DNA of 64,000 nt from Orobanche coerulescens (GCA_033398695.1 CM065817.1:32002231-32066230); one strand, 5' to 3'. Counted from the first letter of the stretch, positions 1 to 11,430 are shown. Notes: a model not told the origin generated them from the letters alone. Made by a program: numbers and translations.

Positions 1-1063
1 TTAGAATCACACATAATTAGAAATATTTTTTTTTGATGCCATCGTAACCAATATAACGGGGGATTCTTTTTGACACCAGATATTGATATGGAGTAATAAC
101 ACTTTTAACATAATATTATTTTGAAATTTAGTAAAATTTACGGATTAGTAACCCAACTCTGAAAAATTGAAAGGATTTGAGAATACATACTCTTGCACGA
201 TGAAAATTTTATAAAATAGTCTATATGATGCCACGTGCCGACCAGGCGGCACAGGCGCCACATTATGGCAATGATAGTCAATAATTCGTTCTATAATTAT
301 ATACCTAGATGATGAAGGAACTGATTGGACGACCATACTCTAGTAACAACGGTTAAATATTTTGCAGTCTAACTTCCTTCTATCATTATCTCAAATTGTG
401 GTTTAAAACCACATATTTGTTGAGTTTAACTGTGCAATATAAATATGAAATACCTCATATGAGATGAGTTTAATTGTCACAACACGAACGACTTTACATA
501 TTTTTGCAAGTTAATATCATATATCACCAAGGTGATCGGTTATACCACACGAATGATAATAAATCCTCCTTTGAAAAATAGTTGATAATTACTTTGTTGG
601 AGAAACAGTCGGTAGAAATCAAATATGGTCTCCGTGATTATTATAGTTGGAGAAAAGTGAGCAAAGTGGTAACATTAGTTATCACTGGTTAATCACATGT
701 TGATTATATCACATAGTGAGGTCATCTGAAAAGTGATACTAGAAACCATCAATGCAACATAACTGTTGAATAAATCCCATGTTAACTATATCACATGGTG
801 GAATCATAAGAAATTTTATTGATATGACAAAGAAATGCTCACAGAGAAGCATATGACATAGGCATATATTCGTGAAATACTGTATTTGTATAAAGGCAAA
901 TATGAAATTATTATTGCTCTGAAGAGCACAAACAGTTGAAGTGGAAATTATCCAAACTAGCCGGAACGCAGTAAACACTCGACAATATGAAACGCGAAAA
1001 TAAAATACATATGAAACCCATAAAGAAGGGGTACGTCTCGAGAGTATAAAATTCCGCAACCCT
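1..1063. other. Unassigned AT-rich sequence
   Basis: No gene or element is recognised. The stretch is AT-rich and its open frames are short and unlike known families. An imperfect direct repeat is visible at about 696-718 and 778-800 (catgttgattatatcacat / catgttaactatatcacat). The same pre-insertion DNA resumes at 3659 beyond the solo LTR, because the LTR is bounded by a perfect 5-bp target duplication. Confidence 0.6.
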
Positions 1064-3086
1064 GTCACTGTAACACCCCCAAACTAATTAAGAATATTAC
1101 AGCACCGCAGACCCTCTCCGTCAGGATCTATCAGGCTAACTACAGAAAACACAACATATCGATACGTGCCAACATGGCTAATAACGAACCACTAGACCGA
1201 TTTGGTCTTTTACCACAAAATACACATCAAACATACATAACATACCTCACAACTCATACCTACACAGGGGTTAGAATACATCAACATTCCCATAAAACGG
1301 GAGAATAACACAACGGAGAGACAACCAACAAAACTCTACTAAAATACTCAACAACTGGTCTTAATGTGATTAGTATCGTCGTCTTCCATCATCCTTCGTA
1401 TCGATCCTGTGATTCGCTCCCCAGCAACCTGCAAGTACCTGGACGCAATACAGACATCCACCTCCCGAATACTCGGGGGTTAGCAAAACTCCACTATTTT
1501 GCTAGTGCAAGTATAAAATACAAATACAAGCCATACATATCAAACTCCAAGAACTTAATAATCGTGAACATACTTCCCGAGATAAATCACTTGATCAAAC
1601 AGTTCGAATCATGAAAGGTGGGAATAAAACCCATATACATCTTACAAAAACATTTATGATCTCGGGAGTTTTGAAAACATTTGGGATTTAAGAATTCTCA
1701 AGCCTTTCGAAACCACTTAGGGACACAGCCCAAAAGTCATTTTCCTAAAATACAATTATGATAACAACACTCGGGGTCCACGACCCAATCATACCATTCC
1801 GGTCACAAAGCTTGGGGTCCACGACCCAATCATATGTATCAACATATTCCCAAGGATTATTCGTGTCTCGTGCTAGCAAGCCACGAACCTCGGATGCTCC
1901 TGCGGAACATACCCGAGTGAATAACAAAACCATACCAAATCACATGTCTCTGTGACAACAGTCACATAATCATATCCATACATACGTTCATAGTTATCCT
2001 GGCATCGCACTAGCAAGCTACGAACCTCGAAGCCTCCACGAGACATACCCGATTAGACAACCCATGACACGTACATCACGCAACCAAATCACAACCATAA
2101 GTTATCCCGGCATCGCACTAACAAGTTGCGAACCTCGGAGTCCCCGCAAGACATACCCATATTGGATAACCCCACAAGTTATCCCGGCATCGGGCTAGCA
2201 AGCCACGAACCTCGGAGTCCCTGCAAGACATACCCATTTGGATAACCCTAAGGTCACGCCCGATCCGTACTAGCAAGGACGGATCCTGGAGATTCAACAA
2301 ATCTTACCAGGTGGCACATCACTTACTAGAATCATACAACAACAAGCAAATACCATTACCAAACAACATAATATAATCACAACCACGCAACACTAATACA
2401 CATATACAGGAAAGCACATTTACTCCCAAAACGTACTAGTTATCTTTTGAAAGACAACATTTATCGAGAATATACCGATCCTTTTGAAAGTTCATTAAAA
2501 CATTCGGATTGCCCATATAATCAATTACCAACTATTACGTCTACGAAATATAAAATGTATGGGCAAGAAACTTGCCTCGAAACCAGGAGCAACCGGACAA
2601 CAAACGGGTGAGGTCGAGCAGCCCTCGAACTTCGGAAAATGACCAAGAACCTCGACAGCCCCACGGATACTACGAGAACAATACCATCACGAATTAACAA
2701 CACTAATCGGAAACCGAAACGATACTAAGATCTACAAGGATCTAGGAGTTTCTCCAAAAAGATCAAGAGCCAAGTTCGAGTGATACAAAATCAATAAACG
2801 AGTTACCAATATCCAAAGATCAAACCCAGGTCAACAAGATTACAAAACCGATCGGATGAGATTGGGTAAGAATCACCAAAACCAAGGAAAACCCCCAAAT
2901 TTAAGAAACTAGGGTTCTAAGAAGAGAATACCTTGATTTGAGCAAAGAAGATGATTAGATGTTGTTAAACACACACAAATCCATCCCAATATGACGCTTG
3001 ATGATGAAGGTCGCCCAAAATAGCTCCAAGAACTTGCTCCCGATGAAAAGAGACGAAGAGGGAGAGAAATGACGGAATAAATGATG

Positions 3087-3110
3087 CTGTCCAGTTTTTA
3101 TACTGGACAG
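3087..3110 (-). promoter_or_regulatory. TATA box inside a perfect inverted repeat, solo LTR
   Basis: Nine-base arms CTGTCCAGT (3087-3095) and ACTGGACAG (3102-3110) are perfect inverted repeats separated by six bases. The minus-strand TATA box TATAAAAA occupies 3102-3095 in the centre. It lies immediately downstream, in the LTR's own orientation, of the microrepeat array at 3114-3488, where the U3 promoter is expected. Function is inferred from sequence and position. Confidence 0.65.
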
Positions 3111-3113
3111 TTA

Positions 3114-3488
3114 TTAGCGTGTGCTAAGCACACTGCATTAGCGCGCGCTAACGGGGTCAACGCCCCAGAACATTCCGTCCGCAATACTAGCGTGCGCTAG
3201 CCAATACGCGTAGCGTGCACTAATGAGTCACGAATCCAGTCCAGTGGCTCCTGGACAAATCTGCACCTACCAGGTAGCGTGCGCTAGAAAGGACAATTAG
3301 TGTGCGCTATGTAGTCGATATCGTGTGCTAGCTACCAACCTTAGCGTGTGCTAACGAGACTCCAGTCCCAGTCCAGTAGCTCCGGGACTGCCTCTGGAAT
3401 GCCAGTTAGCGTGCGCTACACACCCGGTAGCGTGCGCTAATAATGGCACAGTGGCGCGCGCTACACCATAAGCGGTAGCATGTGCTAT
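3114..3488 (-). repeat. Array of TTAGCG-NN-CGCTAA palindromes (array A)
   Basis: About twelve copies of the 14-mer TTAGCGTGCGCTAA or close variants (tagcgtgtgcta, tagcgcgcgcta, tagcgtgcacta) occur in under 400 bp, with irregular spacers of roughly 10-60 bp. The 6-bp arms are complementary and the central dinucleotide varies, mostly TG on the plus strand (CA in the LTR sense). Between copies is a second shared word, CCAGTGGCTCCTGG (about 3236-3256). The array ends a few bases upstream of the LTR TATA box. Confidence 0.9.
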
Positions 3489-3658
3489 ACTTAAATGAGT
3501 CAAAACTCATGCAATGATCTGGAACGGAAATCAAACACGTGTCAACTCATGACACGACCATACATGGCACAATATTCCAAAGACATGGACAACTCCAACC
3601 GATAATCCGCAGAAAAACTCAATGAAACTGGAACGAAGATCTCGGGTATTACAGTCAC

Positions 3659-5158
3659 CCCCTGGCGTCAAGGTTTATAATGAAAGATCTAGGGGATCTA
3701 AACTTCTTTTCCACTTGAAGCCAATAGTCTGCGGTTGATGCGCTTTGACTTCCATATTCTATACTGAAATATATGCTTTAAACCTTAAGTATATCAACAA
3801 CTGTGTTGGCACAAGTAAGTTTTCTCTCGCTATTTGAGAGATAAACTTGTGATAGTATTTTGATCTAGAAAAGCAAGTAAACCACTGAAGAAATTATTAA
3901 GCTCAACAAACCTATAGGTATGGTATGGAAGTTCCGCTCGGCCAGTGACGTGATATTTAATATCTCAAGTATGCCATATCCACCTGGAAGAATAGATTCA
4001 CCATATACATCATGTTATCATGCGTAGACTGTGCTTGAAGTATCAAAATTAGTTGAACCCATTATAGTACTGGCTCTAGCTGTGGGAAAGTGTAAGACAT
4101 TTGTCATTTTTGTTCCCCAAAAATTTGCAGCCATTGAAATATTGCATAAAAATATATGGTTACTCCAACCATCTGATATATTCATTTTATGCTGTCGTAA
4201 TTCTTTCACAAATTGATATGCCATATCCATATATTGGATATGGCTTATCAGTTTTGATCCACCTAAAATACATGCAATTTTAATTGGATGGATCTATATG
4301 AGGATTCTGAAAACTCCATCTCTCTACACTAAACTTTCAGAATATTTGTATGAGAGATACATTTTATGATTTGTGGATCAAATTTAATGAACAAACATTT
4401 TGCTATAAGACATTCACTATTTTCATTAGAAAAAGAGTCGGCAGACAAGTTATTACTTCTAATTTTTTTGACAAGATTGCAGAATAAAATGAAGATATGA
4501 TATTATATTTTCAATAAAATGACGTTATCGGCCGGCAGCTAAGAAATTTGAATATTGAGAAATAATATTTATTAAAATATCGGAAGCATCAACTTCTATT
4601 ATTTTACTATTTACCTTATACCAACTTTAACAAAATGGACTTACAAACTGGATCTTTTGAGATAAATTTTATGAGCATTTCCTTTCATCCTTAAATTGTC
4701 TCCATAGAGCCATAAATTTACATTGAACATATACACAATGATGTGTTTCAAGAATTTGTTGGATATCATGATCCACATGTTTCTTACTTAATCTATCCTT
4801 GATGTATACTATTTTATCTTCTCAATTTTTGAAAACAGAGCCCCGCTGATTTGCATCGTGTATTACAGGTCTACCGCGCATATTTGTAGCATCCACCTCA
4901 TCTTTTTGCTCTTTATTTCTTTGAAAAACTACTCCCATCTGTACCTGGCATGTACTTGAATGTATTTGAAAATTCGCAAGATAATCAAATTTGTGCCTTG
5001 ATCAACCATTGATTATCTTCTGGGATGCCATTTATCATTAGCACTCTTAATCTTTCGAGTCGAGCTCGATAATTTTTTTATGATATTCCTTGGAAGAGAT
5101 GGGTAGTATTTACGAAGATTCAAGAGCACTGAACACATTATGATATTTAGACCCTTGA
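3659..5158. other. Unassigned AT-rich sequence with one unrecognised minus-strand frame
   Basis: This continues the DNA left of the solo LTR. The longest frame is on the minus strand, 4230-4018 (70 codons), and reading on below 4018 gives further protein-like stretches broken by a stop. I do not recognise the family, and the frame could be chance. No tRNA, LTR terminus or transposon end is seen. The segment ends where the Copia RNase H fragment begins, without target duplication or LTR, so the junction at about 5158 looks like a deletion or recombination breakpoint. Confidence 0.45.
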
Positions 5159-5536
5159 TGGGGAAGTAAAAAGAAAACCAATGTAGCATTGTCTACAGCT
5201 GAGGCCGAATATGTTGCTGCAGGGAGCGCCTGTGCTCAGGTGTTATGGATTAAAAATCAACTCCGTGACTACGGCATATATTTTGAAAATACCCCTATTC
5301 TATGTGATAATACTAGTGCGATTAATCTGAGTAAAAATCCTGTATTGCATAGTAGAACTAAGCATATAAACATTAGACATCACTTTCTACGCGATCATGT
5401 GCAGAATAAATATATATGTTTAATTTTTGTCGGGATGAAGGACCAACTTGCTGATATTTTTACAAAACCTCTTCCCGAAGAATCATTTAATTCTATTCGT
5501 TTACAACTTGGTATGGGACATCTAGACAACTTTTGA
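5159..5536 (+). pseudogene. Copia polyprotein C-terminal fragment (RNase H)
   Basis: The frame encodes the end of a Ty1/Copia pol: a WGSKKK lead-in, the hallmark LSTAEAEYVAAGSACAQ, the CDNTSAI segment and the terminal QLADIFTKPLPEE block before the stop at 5536. These are the standard RNase H landmarks of plant Copia. A stop codon sits just before the tryptophan at 5159, and gag, protease, integrase and reverse transcriptase are absent, so only about 125 codons of a roughly 1,400-codon polyprotein remain. The following env-like ORF, the 'aaaaagggggaga' tract and a TGTTGACTCA LTR place it in the SIRE/Maximus lineage. It cannot act without helper proteins. Confidence 0.93.
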
Positions 5537-5582
5537 AATAAGTTTTCTACTCAAGAAATCAATATCCTTGAATCGTTCCATT

Positions 5583-5780
5583 CGCTAGCGCGCGCTAGCT
5601 TCATTTCTCTTAACGCGCGCTAACTTTCGTTTTCGATAGCGTACGCTAACCTTATATATTTTGCGTGCGCTAACTCAAACTCTTCATATTCCAAATAGGC
5701 TATTGAACAGTCCAGTAAGCTTCCAATTTTCACCTAACGTACGCTAACCTTTCATTCCTAGCGTACGCTAATTAAAACTC
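5583..5780 (+). repeat. Palindrome array B between pol and env-like ORF (SIRE)
   Basis: About seven copies of the same dyad found in array A lie in this spacer: gctagcgcgcgctagc, aacgcgcgctaac, tagcgtacgctaac, gcgtgcgctaac, aacgtacgctaac, tagcgtacgctaat, plus a last half-site near 5830. The centre is usually CG or TA, making several copies perfect palindromes. The array lies between the Copia stop codon (5536) and a TATA box at 5788. Confidence 0.88.
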
Positions 5781-5787
5781 AGTTCAC

Positions 5788-5795
5788 TATATAAA
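5788..5795 (+). promoter_or_regulatory. Internal TATA box upstream of SIRE env-like ORF
   Basis: TATATAAA follows array B directly and lies about 140 bp before the ATG of the env-like ORF (5937). This is a normal TATA-to-leader arrangement for a plant gene. It suggests the ORF can be transcribed from its own promoter rather than only from the genomic RNA. Inferred from sequence. Confidence 0.5.
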
Positions 5796-5936
5796 CTCCG
5801 TACGGCCCAGAAACTTTTTCATTCTATCATAACGTACGCAAACGCAGAAAACCCTTTTCAGCAAAAACCCTAGCCAACGAATTCGAACCATCAACCTCCG
5901 ATTTCTCCCTTAAATCTTCCAATTTCTTCCGGATTC

Positions 5937-7214
5937 ATGTCAAGCAAGGGACGCAAAGCCATGGTAAAATCTTACAAAAATCTAAAACGCCCTCGCAACG
6001 CCGAATACGATGCGACCCGATTTGTCTCATACACCGCATCAAAGGTGTTTTCTGAAATCCTTCCTCAAGAGCATATTGCTAATTGTTACTTCTTTAATTT
6101 CGGAAGTCTCGAACGAGCAAAGATCAATATCCGTGATTTTTTTGAAGCTCTAGGGATAGCCCATTTCGTTGAGTGCAAGGAAATCATTTATCCTTCTTGT
6201 GTCTGGGAATTTTATGCTAATTTGCATTTGGGAGACAGTGATAATTCTTCTGGTGGATTTGTTCTCGGTAGTTTGGTGAAAGGAACCATAGTGAAAATTT
6301 CGTCGGAAATTCTTCACGAATTATTTGGATTGATGAAGGATGGTTTTGATTGCTGTGGGAAGTCAATTGACGAAGAATCACTCGTGTCTGAGAAAGATGT
6401 TGCCGATTTTCTGTGCTCTATAACTATCATCGAGGTTACGGATGACATTTTCGAAAATAATGACTTTGGAATTCATATCCGTTTGTTGTTGGCTGCGCTC
6501 ACTAAGTGCTTGATGCCGAAGGTGAACACTCAACACAAGTTAGTGGGAGTCGACAAAAATGTGGTGTACCGAGTGCTAAAAGACGACAAGGTGGATTTCA
6601 CCGGAATTGTGTTGAATTGGATGAAGGCAAAAGGAGACTCTTTTCGCTCAAAACACTACATGTCGAGGACGCGGAAGTCAGGACTGCCTTTTGGTTCCAT
6701 ACTCACTGTAATCTTCCGTCATTTCCATGTCGACTTGTCAAGCGAGGCATCGGTTCCGGTGTCTCGAGGACACGAGATTAGCGATATCACCCTTAAAGCA
6801 ATGCACTATGTTGAAACATTCAATAGAGGTTGGGTGCTATTCCCGTATCTTCGAGAAGACGACCAAGTGCCGAAAGGGACGTGAACACCAACTCCGGTCG
6901 AACGTGTGCTACATCGAGGACCTCATACTCTTCGGGAATTACAAATCGGAAAGTTTGTTCGTCACCCAAAAACAAAAGGCAAGCGACCGATGAGAGACTC
7001 CATCACGGAAGAAGAAGAGAGTGATCTTATTGCTTAGATGCGGAGCATCGAGACCTCTCAAATGGAAATACGAGAGGATGTTCGGTCTCTTCGCTCGGAA
7101 GTCCGGGAAGTTTGCTCGGAAGTCCGGGAAGTTCGCGGGCTGATCTCTGATTTCATCCGATACACTCATTCGTCGTTCCCATTCCCATCCTCCTCTTCCG
7201 ATCAAGCACCTTAG
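5937..7214 (+). pseudogene. SIRE env-like / 'putative plant transposon protein' ORF
   Basis: This is the extra ORF downstream of pol in SIRE-type Copia elements. It starts at an ATG in the sequence MSSKGRKAMVKSYKNLK. A basic N-terminus is followed by the conserved helical region (residues about 25-300) resembling the Pfam 'putative plant transposon protein' domain. No signal peptide or clear membrane segment is seen, so viral-envelope function is doubtful. The frame stops at 6884, continues one base shifted to about 6975 (CYIEDLILFG), then returns to the first frame, where one TAG (7035-7037) precedes a coiled-coil tail with duplicated R-S-E-V-R-E-V units (7038-7214). Two compensating indels and one stop therefore interrupt an otherwise well-kept protein. 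TATA box and palindromes lie upstream; PPT and 3' LTR follow. Confidence 0.82.
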
Positions 7215-7559
7215 AGTCTAGGAGTTTGATACTTGTTGTAGAAACTTATCTTTCAAATGGTTTTTATGTCTCATGCTTTGAATGTTTGTAATGCTTGAAC
7301 TTCGTTTTAATGAAATTTGCATTTTATCTTCGTATGGCATTTGTTGATTATGTGCTTTCATTTTGGTTCATGGTATTTGTTGGTATTATGTCTTATATGC
7401 AACGAGACAGGGGGAGTCCTTTTTGTTTATGTCAAAAAGGGGGAGAATACTCCAAAAACCGAAACTAATATATCGAACAAGTTACCTTGATTCGAAACTT
7501 TTAAAAACATTTTTGCAGGTATAAATTAAATGTTTTGACATCATCAAAAAGGGGGAGAT
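7215..7559 (+). other. SIRE 3' untranslated region with two purine tracts
   Basis: Non-coding DNA between the env-like ORF and the 3' LTR. A polypurine tract 'aaaaagggggaga' at about 7546-7558 abuts the LTR start and would prime plus-strand synthesis. A near copy, 'caaaaagggggagaat', lies about 110 bp upstream near 7433-7448. Duplicated tracts of this kind are common in SIRE-type elements. Confidence 0.8.
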
Positions 7560-7650
7560 TGTTGACTCAAAGTATTTTGATGATGATCGCTTTCAAAATA
7601 TTTAACAAATTGTATTTCATCAAGATGCTACATTGAAGGAAATTGATGCT

Positions 7651-8435
7651 CATAGCGCACGCTACAGTCTCAAAGGTAGCGCAAGCTATCGAAGGTTCGA
7701 GTTACCTGCAGTCAGGCATGCTATCTGTAGCCCAGTGAAGTTACCTGATGGATAGCGCACGCAAAGGTCATATTATCAGCGCACGCTAAACTGTTAGTTT
7801 TAGCGCACGCTATCATATCTATGTAACGCACGCTATCGCATCTCCAGTCAGAGGACAGTAAGGTCTGGAAAGAAAAAGGAAAAGGACTTGCGCACGCTAC
7901 GGACGTTTATTTACATACGCTACTATGAGGCCTTAGCGCACGTTACTCTTTATGTCTTGCGCACGCCACCGGATAACATGGTTAGTAGTCCAGTAGCCAC
8001 TGGACAAAAAATGAGAAGGCATTTACGTACGCTACACAGGGTAACATACGTTACTAAGGAAAGCATCTAGCGCACGCTACACAATATACATTAGCGCACG
8101 CTAAATCAGTCAAAAGTTTACCGTTGGATTTTCTACCGTTGGAACACAGGAGTCAAAGAAGATCCATGAAATCTGGAAAAGCTGAAATTAAATAATACTA
8201 GCGCACGCTAAGTACAAATTTAGCCGTTGGATAAAGAGACGTTGGGGAGACAAACCAACACATTTCAAAATCAAGATTGAAGACCTACTGACCAACTGAT
8301 AGCGCACGCTACGAGTATATGACTAGCGCACGCTAGCCATATAATTTTACCGTTGGAACAGTTTTGTGACCGTTCAGAAAGGCCAAGTCAGAGACCGATT
8401 GCGCACGCTAGAAGGTATTATTAGCGCACACTAAT
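7651..8435 (+). repeat. Palindrome array C in SIRE U3
   Basis: About nineteen copies of TAGCGCACGCTA or close variants occur in 785 bp, with variable spacers; examples lie near 7651, 7777, 7801, 8067, 8091, 8199, 8299, 8322 and 8421. On the sense strand the central dinucleotide is nearly always CA. A second dyad shared with the gypsy LTR, GTCCAGTAGCCACTGGAC, lies at 7988-8005. The array stops about 37 bp upstream of the LTR TATA box, an enhancer-like position. Confidence 0.92.
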
Positions 8436-8471
8436 AATACAAATATCAGTATTTGAAGAAAGGCTGACACC

Positions 8472-8479
8472 TATAAATA
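8472..8479 (+). promoter_or_regulatory. TATA box of SIRE LTR
   Basis: TATAAATA in the context CACCTATAAATACCC, just downstream of the palindrome array. Transcription would be expected to start about 30 bp further, near 8505, marking the U3/R boundary. Inferred from consensus and position. Confidence 0.65.
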
Positions 8480-10997
8480 CCCATAGGACTTGGGTATCAC
8501 ATACACAATTTCAAGCATACAAGCATACAAGCAATCAAAGCATACTTGAGCTCAGTTTTATATCTTCTATTACATTCTAAGTTGTGAGAAGAAAGATACA
8601 AAGAGTGATATACCTTGTAATATTTATTATACTTTGTATTCTTTCATTTGGTTGTGAGTGTTGCATCACTCATACGAGAGCTTTAGAGAAACGAATCAAG
8701 AGTCACTAATCCGGTGTTATTAGGATCTTTGATCCGGCATTGTTAGAATTATACTCCTATATTCGTAAGTGAGGATTATCTAGTTCCTATAGAACACTGG
8801 ATAAACAAAGTTTATTTTTGAGAGTGGTTGAGCTTGGACCAATAGAAGACAAGCGGTTGTAACGGTTGTGTACTCGGACCGATCGAAGACGAGTCAAGTT
8901 TGTGGTTGTTCTTGAGCCAATAGAAAAAGAAGTCGGAGAGAGGACGTAGGCAAGTTGCCGAACCTCTATAAATCTTTGAGTCTTTTATTTTCCGCACTAT
9001 TTTCATTTATTCGTAAGAAAGTTCGATATTCCGCATTACCACTATTCAACCCCCCTTCTAGTGGTAAATTTATCTCTTCAAGTCCTGGGATCAACATCCC
9101 TCAACGAAACAATCAATATGAATCCCATTATACAAAATATCAACATACAACATATACAACAATTCACCAGGATAATTATCCTCATAACTGAATAATACTT
9201 ACATTACCTCAAAGCCGAAGACAATATCCTTACCACGAACAAACATCCCTGAACGAATACACAGTTATTTGAATAATCTCGAATGAGGTATAGTCCATTA
9301 ATATTAATAAACCACCATCCCGATATCAATGTCGACACGATAAACTATCCTCGATATCCGACCTTCCATATCATAGACCAAAGATAACTCACATCTCCAT
9401 CTTCACCAAACACAATTAAGTCATATACATTCTGATTTAATCCAAACTAGAGCACAATATACAAACCATCATCCCGACAATTTACATTTATAATACCATT
9501 TCCATATGAATTATAAATGAAATGAAAGCGAAACCATTCATTAAATATTATAAACTGAACAAGTATAAACTTTCCTCGATACCGATACAACGAAGTTGTT
9601 ACCAATTCCATTGCCTTTGTCTACGAGCTCCTCAACCCCGACAAAAGCAATCTACGAACTCTTCAACCTCAACCGCAACACAACGGTCATAAACAACGAT
9701 CAATCATCACAACCTATTGCAATAATCGATTAACAACAAGTTCGATAACAATCAACAACTGACATAGCCAACCAATTAATCATATACAAAACCAAACAAT
9801 CCAACTCAACAATTACGAACTCATATCAACAATACAAGACAAAATCCGATAATCATAATTAACAATCAATCCAAACCAATAACAAGGGTCTAAATATTAT
9901 CAATTCCAAATTCAATCTTAAATACGAATTAACAAGGTTCCTCCTTGTAAATTCATAGTTAAAAATTACCGATGATCATCATCAATTCGAACCATCCAAT
10001 TAGTTCATCATATTCCAAGACTGTCAAATACTTCAATCATTCGAATTGAACACTTGTCCAATACGTATGAACTTCCAAACTCAAAGATGAATAATAATCT
10101 CATCAAACTCGTAATCATATTCATATTTCTATACGAATATTATATCAAAACACATAACTTAGTTCTAGATATGAATATTCCATATTCATATCCAAAACAC
10201 CAACACTTCTTATAAATGTTCATCATATCATATAATTCAGGAGTTCTTCAATAACAAGAATTATCCGAAATCACGTTCATACTCAACAAAACGGCATAAT
10301 CCGATGTCTTATAATATCTAAACAATCACCTAATTCATAATCCAAGACATATATTATCATAACATCAAGAATCGCAATAATACTACCAAGAACACTATGA
10401 TTCCCTATCCATGCTCATGACAAGATAACATAATCCAACATATGTATCATCATGCCATCATCTTCCTTAACAAACTTCCCGTGAAATACCAAGAATCATC
10501 ATAACACCTCCATAAACTATTATCATACGAACTAATCATCAACAACAACATCAAATTCCGAAATGAAGGGAGATATTAACCAACATATCTCTTGAAGATA
10601 AACAACAGCATTTAAAACCACATGAATCATATCAATATCCGGATATAGACAATAACAAGAATAAGGTATTTGGCTGATCGAACAAAGATCAACATAGCTC
10701 GGTAATCCAACTCATAATCATACTTATCAACTCATATACATGACGATTGTCAATTCAAGAACATCATATACAATCTAAGACCAAAACCCAAAGTGAAAAG
10801 TAATTACCTCTTCGAAGAAATGGATTGAATCCCAAGGTTGAATCCGTTCTCAATCACTTCCAAGCTCCAATGTTTTTAAGGACGATCAACTCCACAATAC
10901 TCAAGTGTTTGGAACCTCAAACCTCTCTCTAAGAACTCTGTCTTCCGAATGAAGGGAAGGAATGGTCGAAATGAAAAATAATTCACAACTGCAATCA

Positions 10998-11005
10998 TAT
11001 ATATA
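10998..11005 (-). promoter_or_regulatory. TATA-like element of truncated gypsy LTR
   Basis: On the minus strand the sequence reads AGTATATATATG, next to the low-coordinate end of array D. This mirrors the array-then-TATA order in the solo LTRs at 3087 and 55461. Inferred promoter. Confidence 0.5.
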
Positions 11006-11014
11006 CTGACCATT

Positions 11015-11430
11015 ATTAGCTTGCGCTAACATCTTCATTTAACATAGGTTACATGCTTTAGCGTGTGTTATCGAGGTCTAGAGGCTACTGACTTGCTTCG
11101 CACAATGGTTTACGTACGTAATATCAAGGTCATAGCATACGTTATAGAGACGTTGACTTGCTACAGTAAAAGGCTCATTAGCGTACGCTATTCTCCACCC
11201 GTAGCGTGCGCTAATCATAGTTGACTCGACAGTCTGCACCTACCCCGAAGATGCCTGTGATGTGTCCCACATGCAGAAATGAAAACCGGAAGTTGTCGAC
11301 AACCTTACCTACCGCTCGAATTACTTCTGACATGGCCTTGCGCGCGCTACTCTAAATCTTTAGCGTGCGCGAAGGTTGCACAATAGCGTGCGCTATGCTC
11401 GAATACTAGCGTGCACTAAACAGGCCATGC
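11015..11430 (-). repeat. Palindrome array D in truncated gypsy LTR
   Basis: About ten copies of the TTAGCG-NN-CGCTAA dyad, including ttagcttgcgctaac, ttagcgtacgctatt, gtagcgtgcgctaatc, gcgcgcgctac, atagcgtgcgctatg and two tacgtacgtaa-like degenerate copies. Polarity (TG on plus) is the same as in arrays A and E. Confidence 0.88.

Larger units (their letters stand above)
1069..3653 (-). mobile_element. Solo LTR, long Ty3/gypsy (Tekay/Del-like)
   Basis: The LTR begins TGTAACACCCCC and ends GGGTATTACA on the plus strand, and is flanked by the 5-bp target duplication GTCAC (1064-1068 and 3654-3658). No internal region remains, so it is a solo LTR left by LTR-LTR recombination. It shares boxes with the LTRs at 14110 and 32610: a 'ctggacgcaa-acagacatccacc' block near 1440 and an 'actcgggggttag-aaaactccact' block near 1485. 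Those elements have PBS and PPT showing that this LTR type reads on the minus strand (TGTAATA...GTGTTACA), hence the orientation given. A length of 2.6 kb and TGTAACACC termini are usual for the Tekay/Del chromovirus clade; that clade is inferred because no protein is attached. Confidence 0.9.
7560..9096 (+). mobile_element. 3' LTR of SIRE-type Copia element
   Basis: The LTR starts TGTTGACTCA directly after the polypurine tract and ends TGGGATCAACA, both typical of plant SIRE/Copia LTRs, giving 1,537 bp. Its first 900 bp (U3) hold a dense palindrome array, followed by the TATA box TATAAATA at 8472-8479. The matching 5' LTR and 5' half of the element are missing, so no target duplication can be checked. 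The base after the LTR end opens into a fragment of a gypsy LTR, the site this element apparently entered. Confidence 0.92.

Noticed and set aside
3654..3668. gtcaccccctggcg next to the LTR as a polypurine tract of a larger element
   Set aside because: GTCAC also occurs directly left of the LTR (1064-1068), so it is a target duplication and the LTR is solo.
7651..8435. Resemblance to a CRISPR array (short palindromic repeats with spacers)
   Set aside because: Spacing is irregular, repeats are only 12-14 bp and variable in the centre, cas genes are absent, and the array sits in the U3 of a plant LTR.
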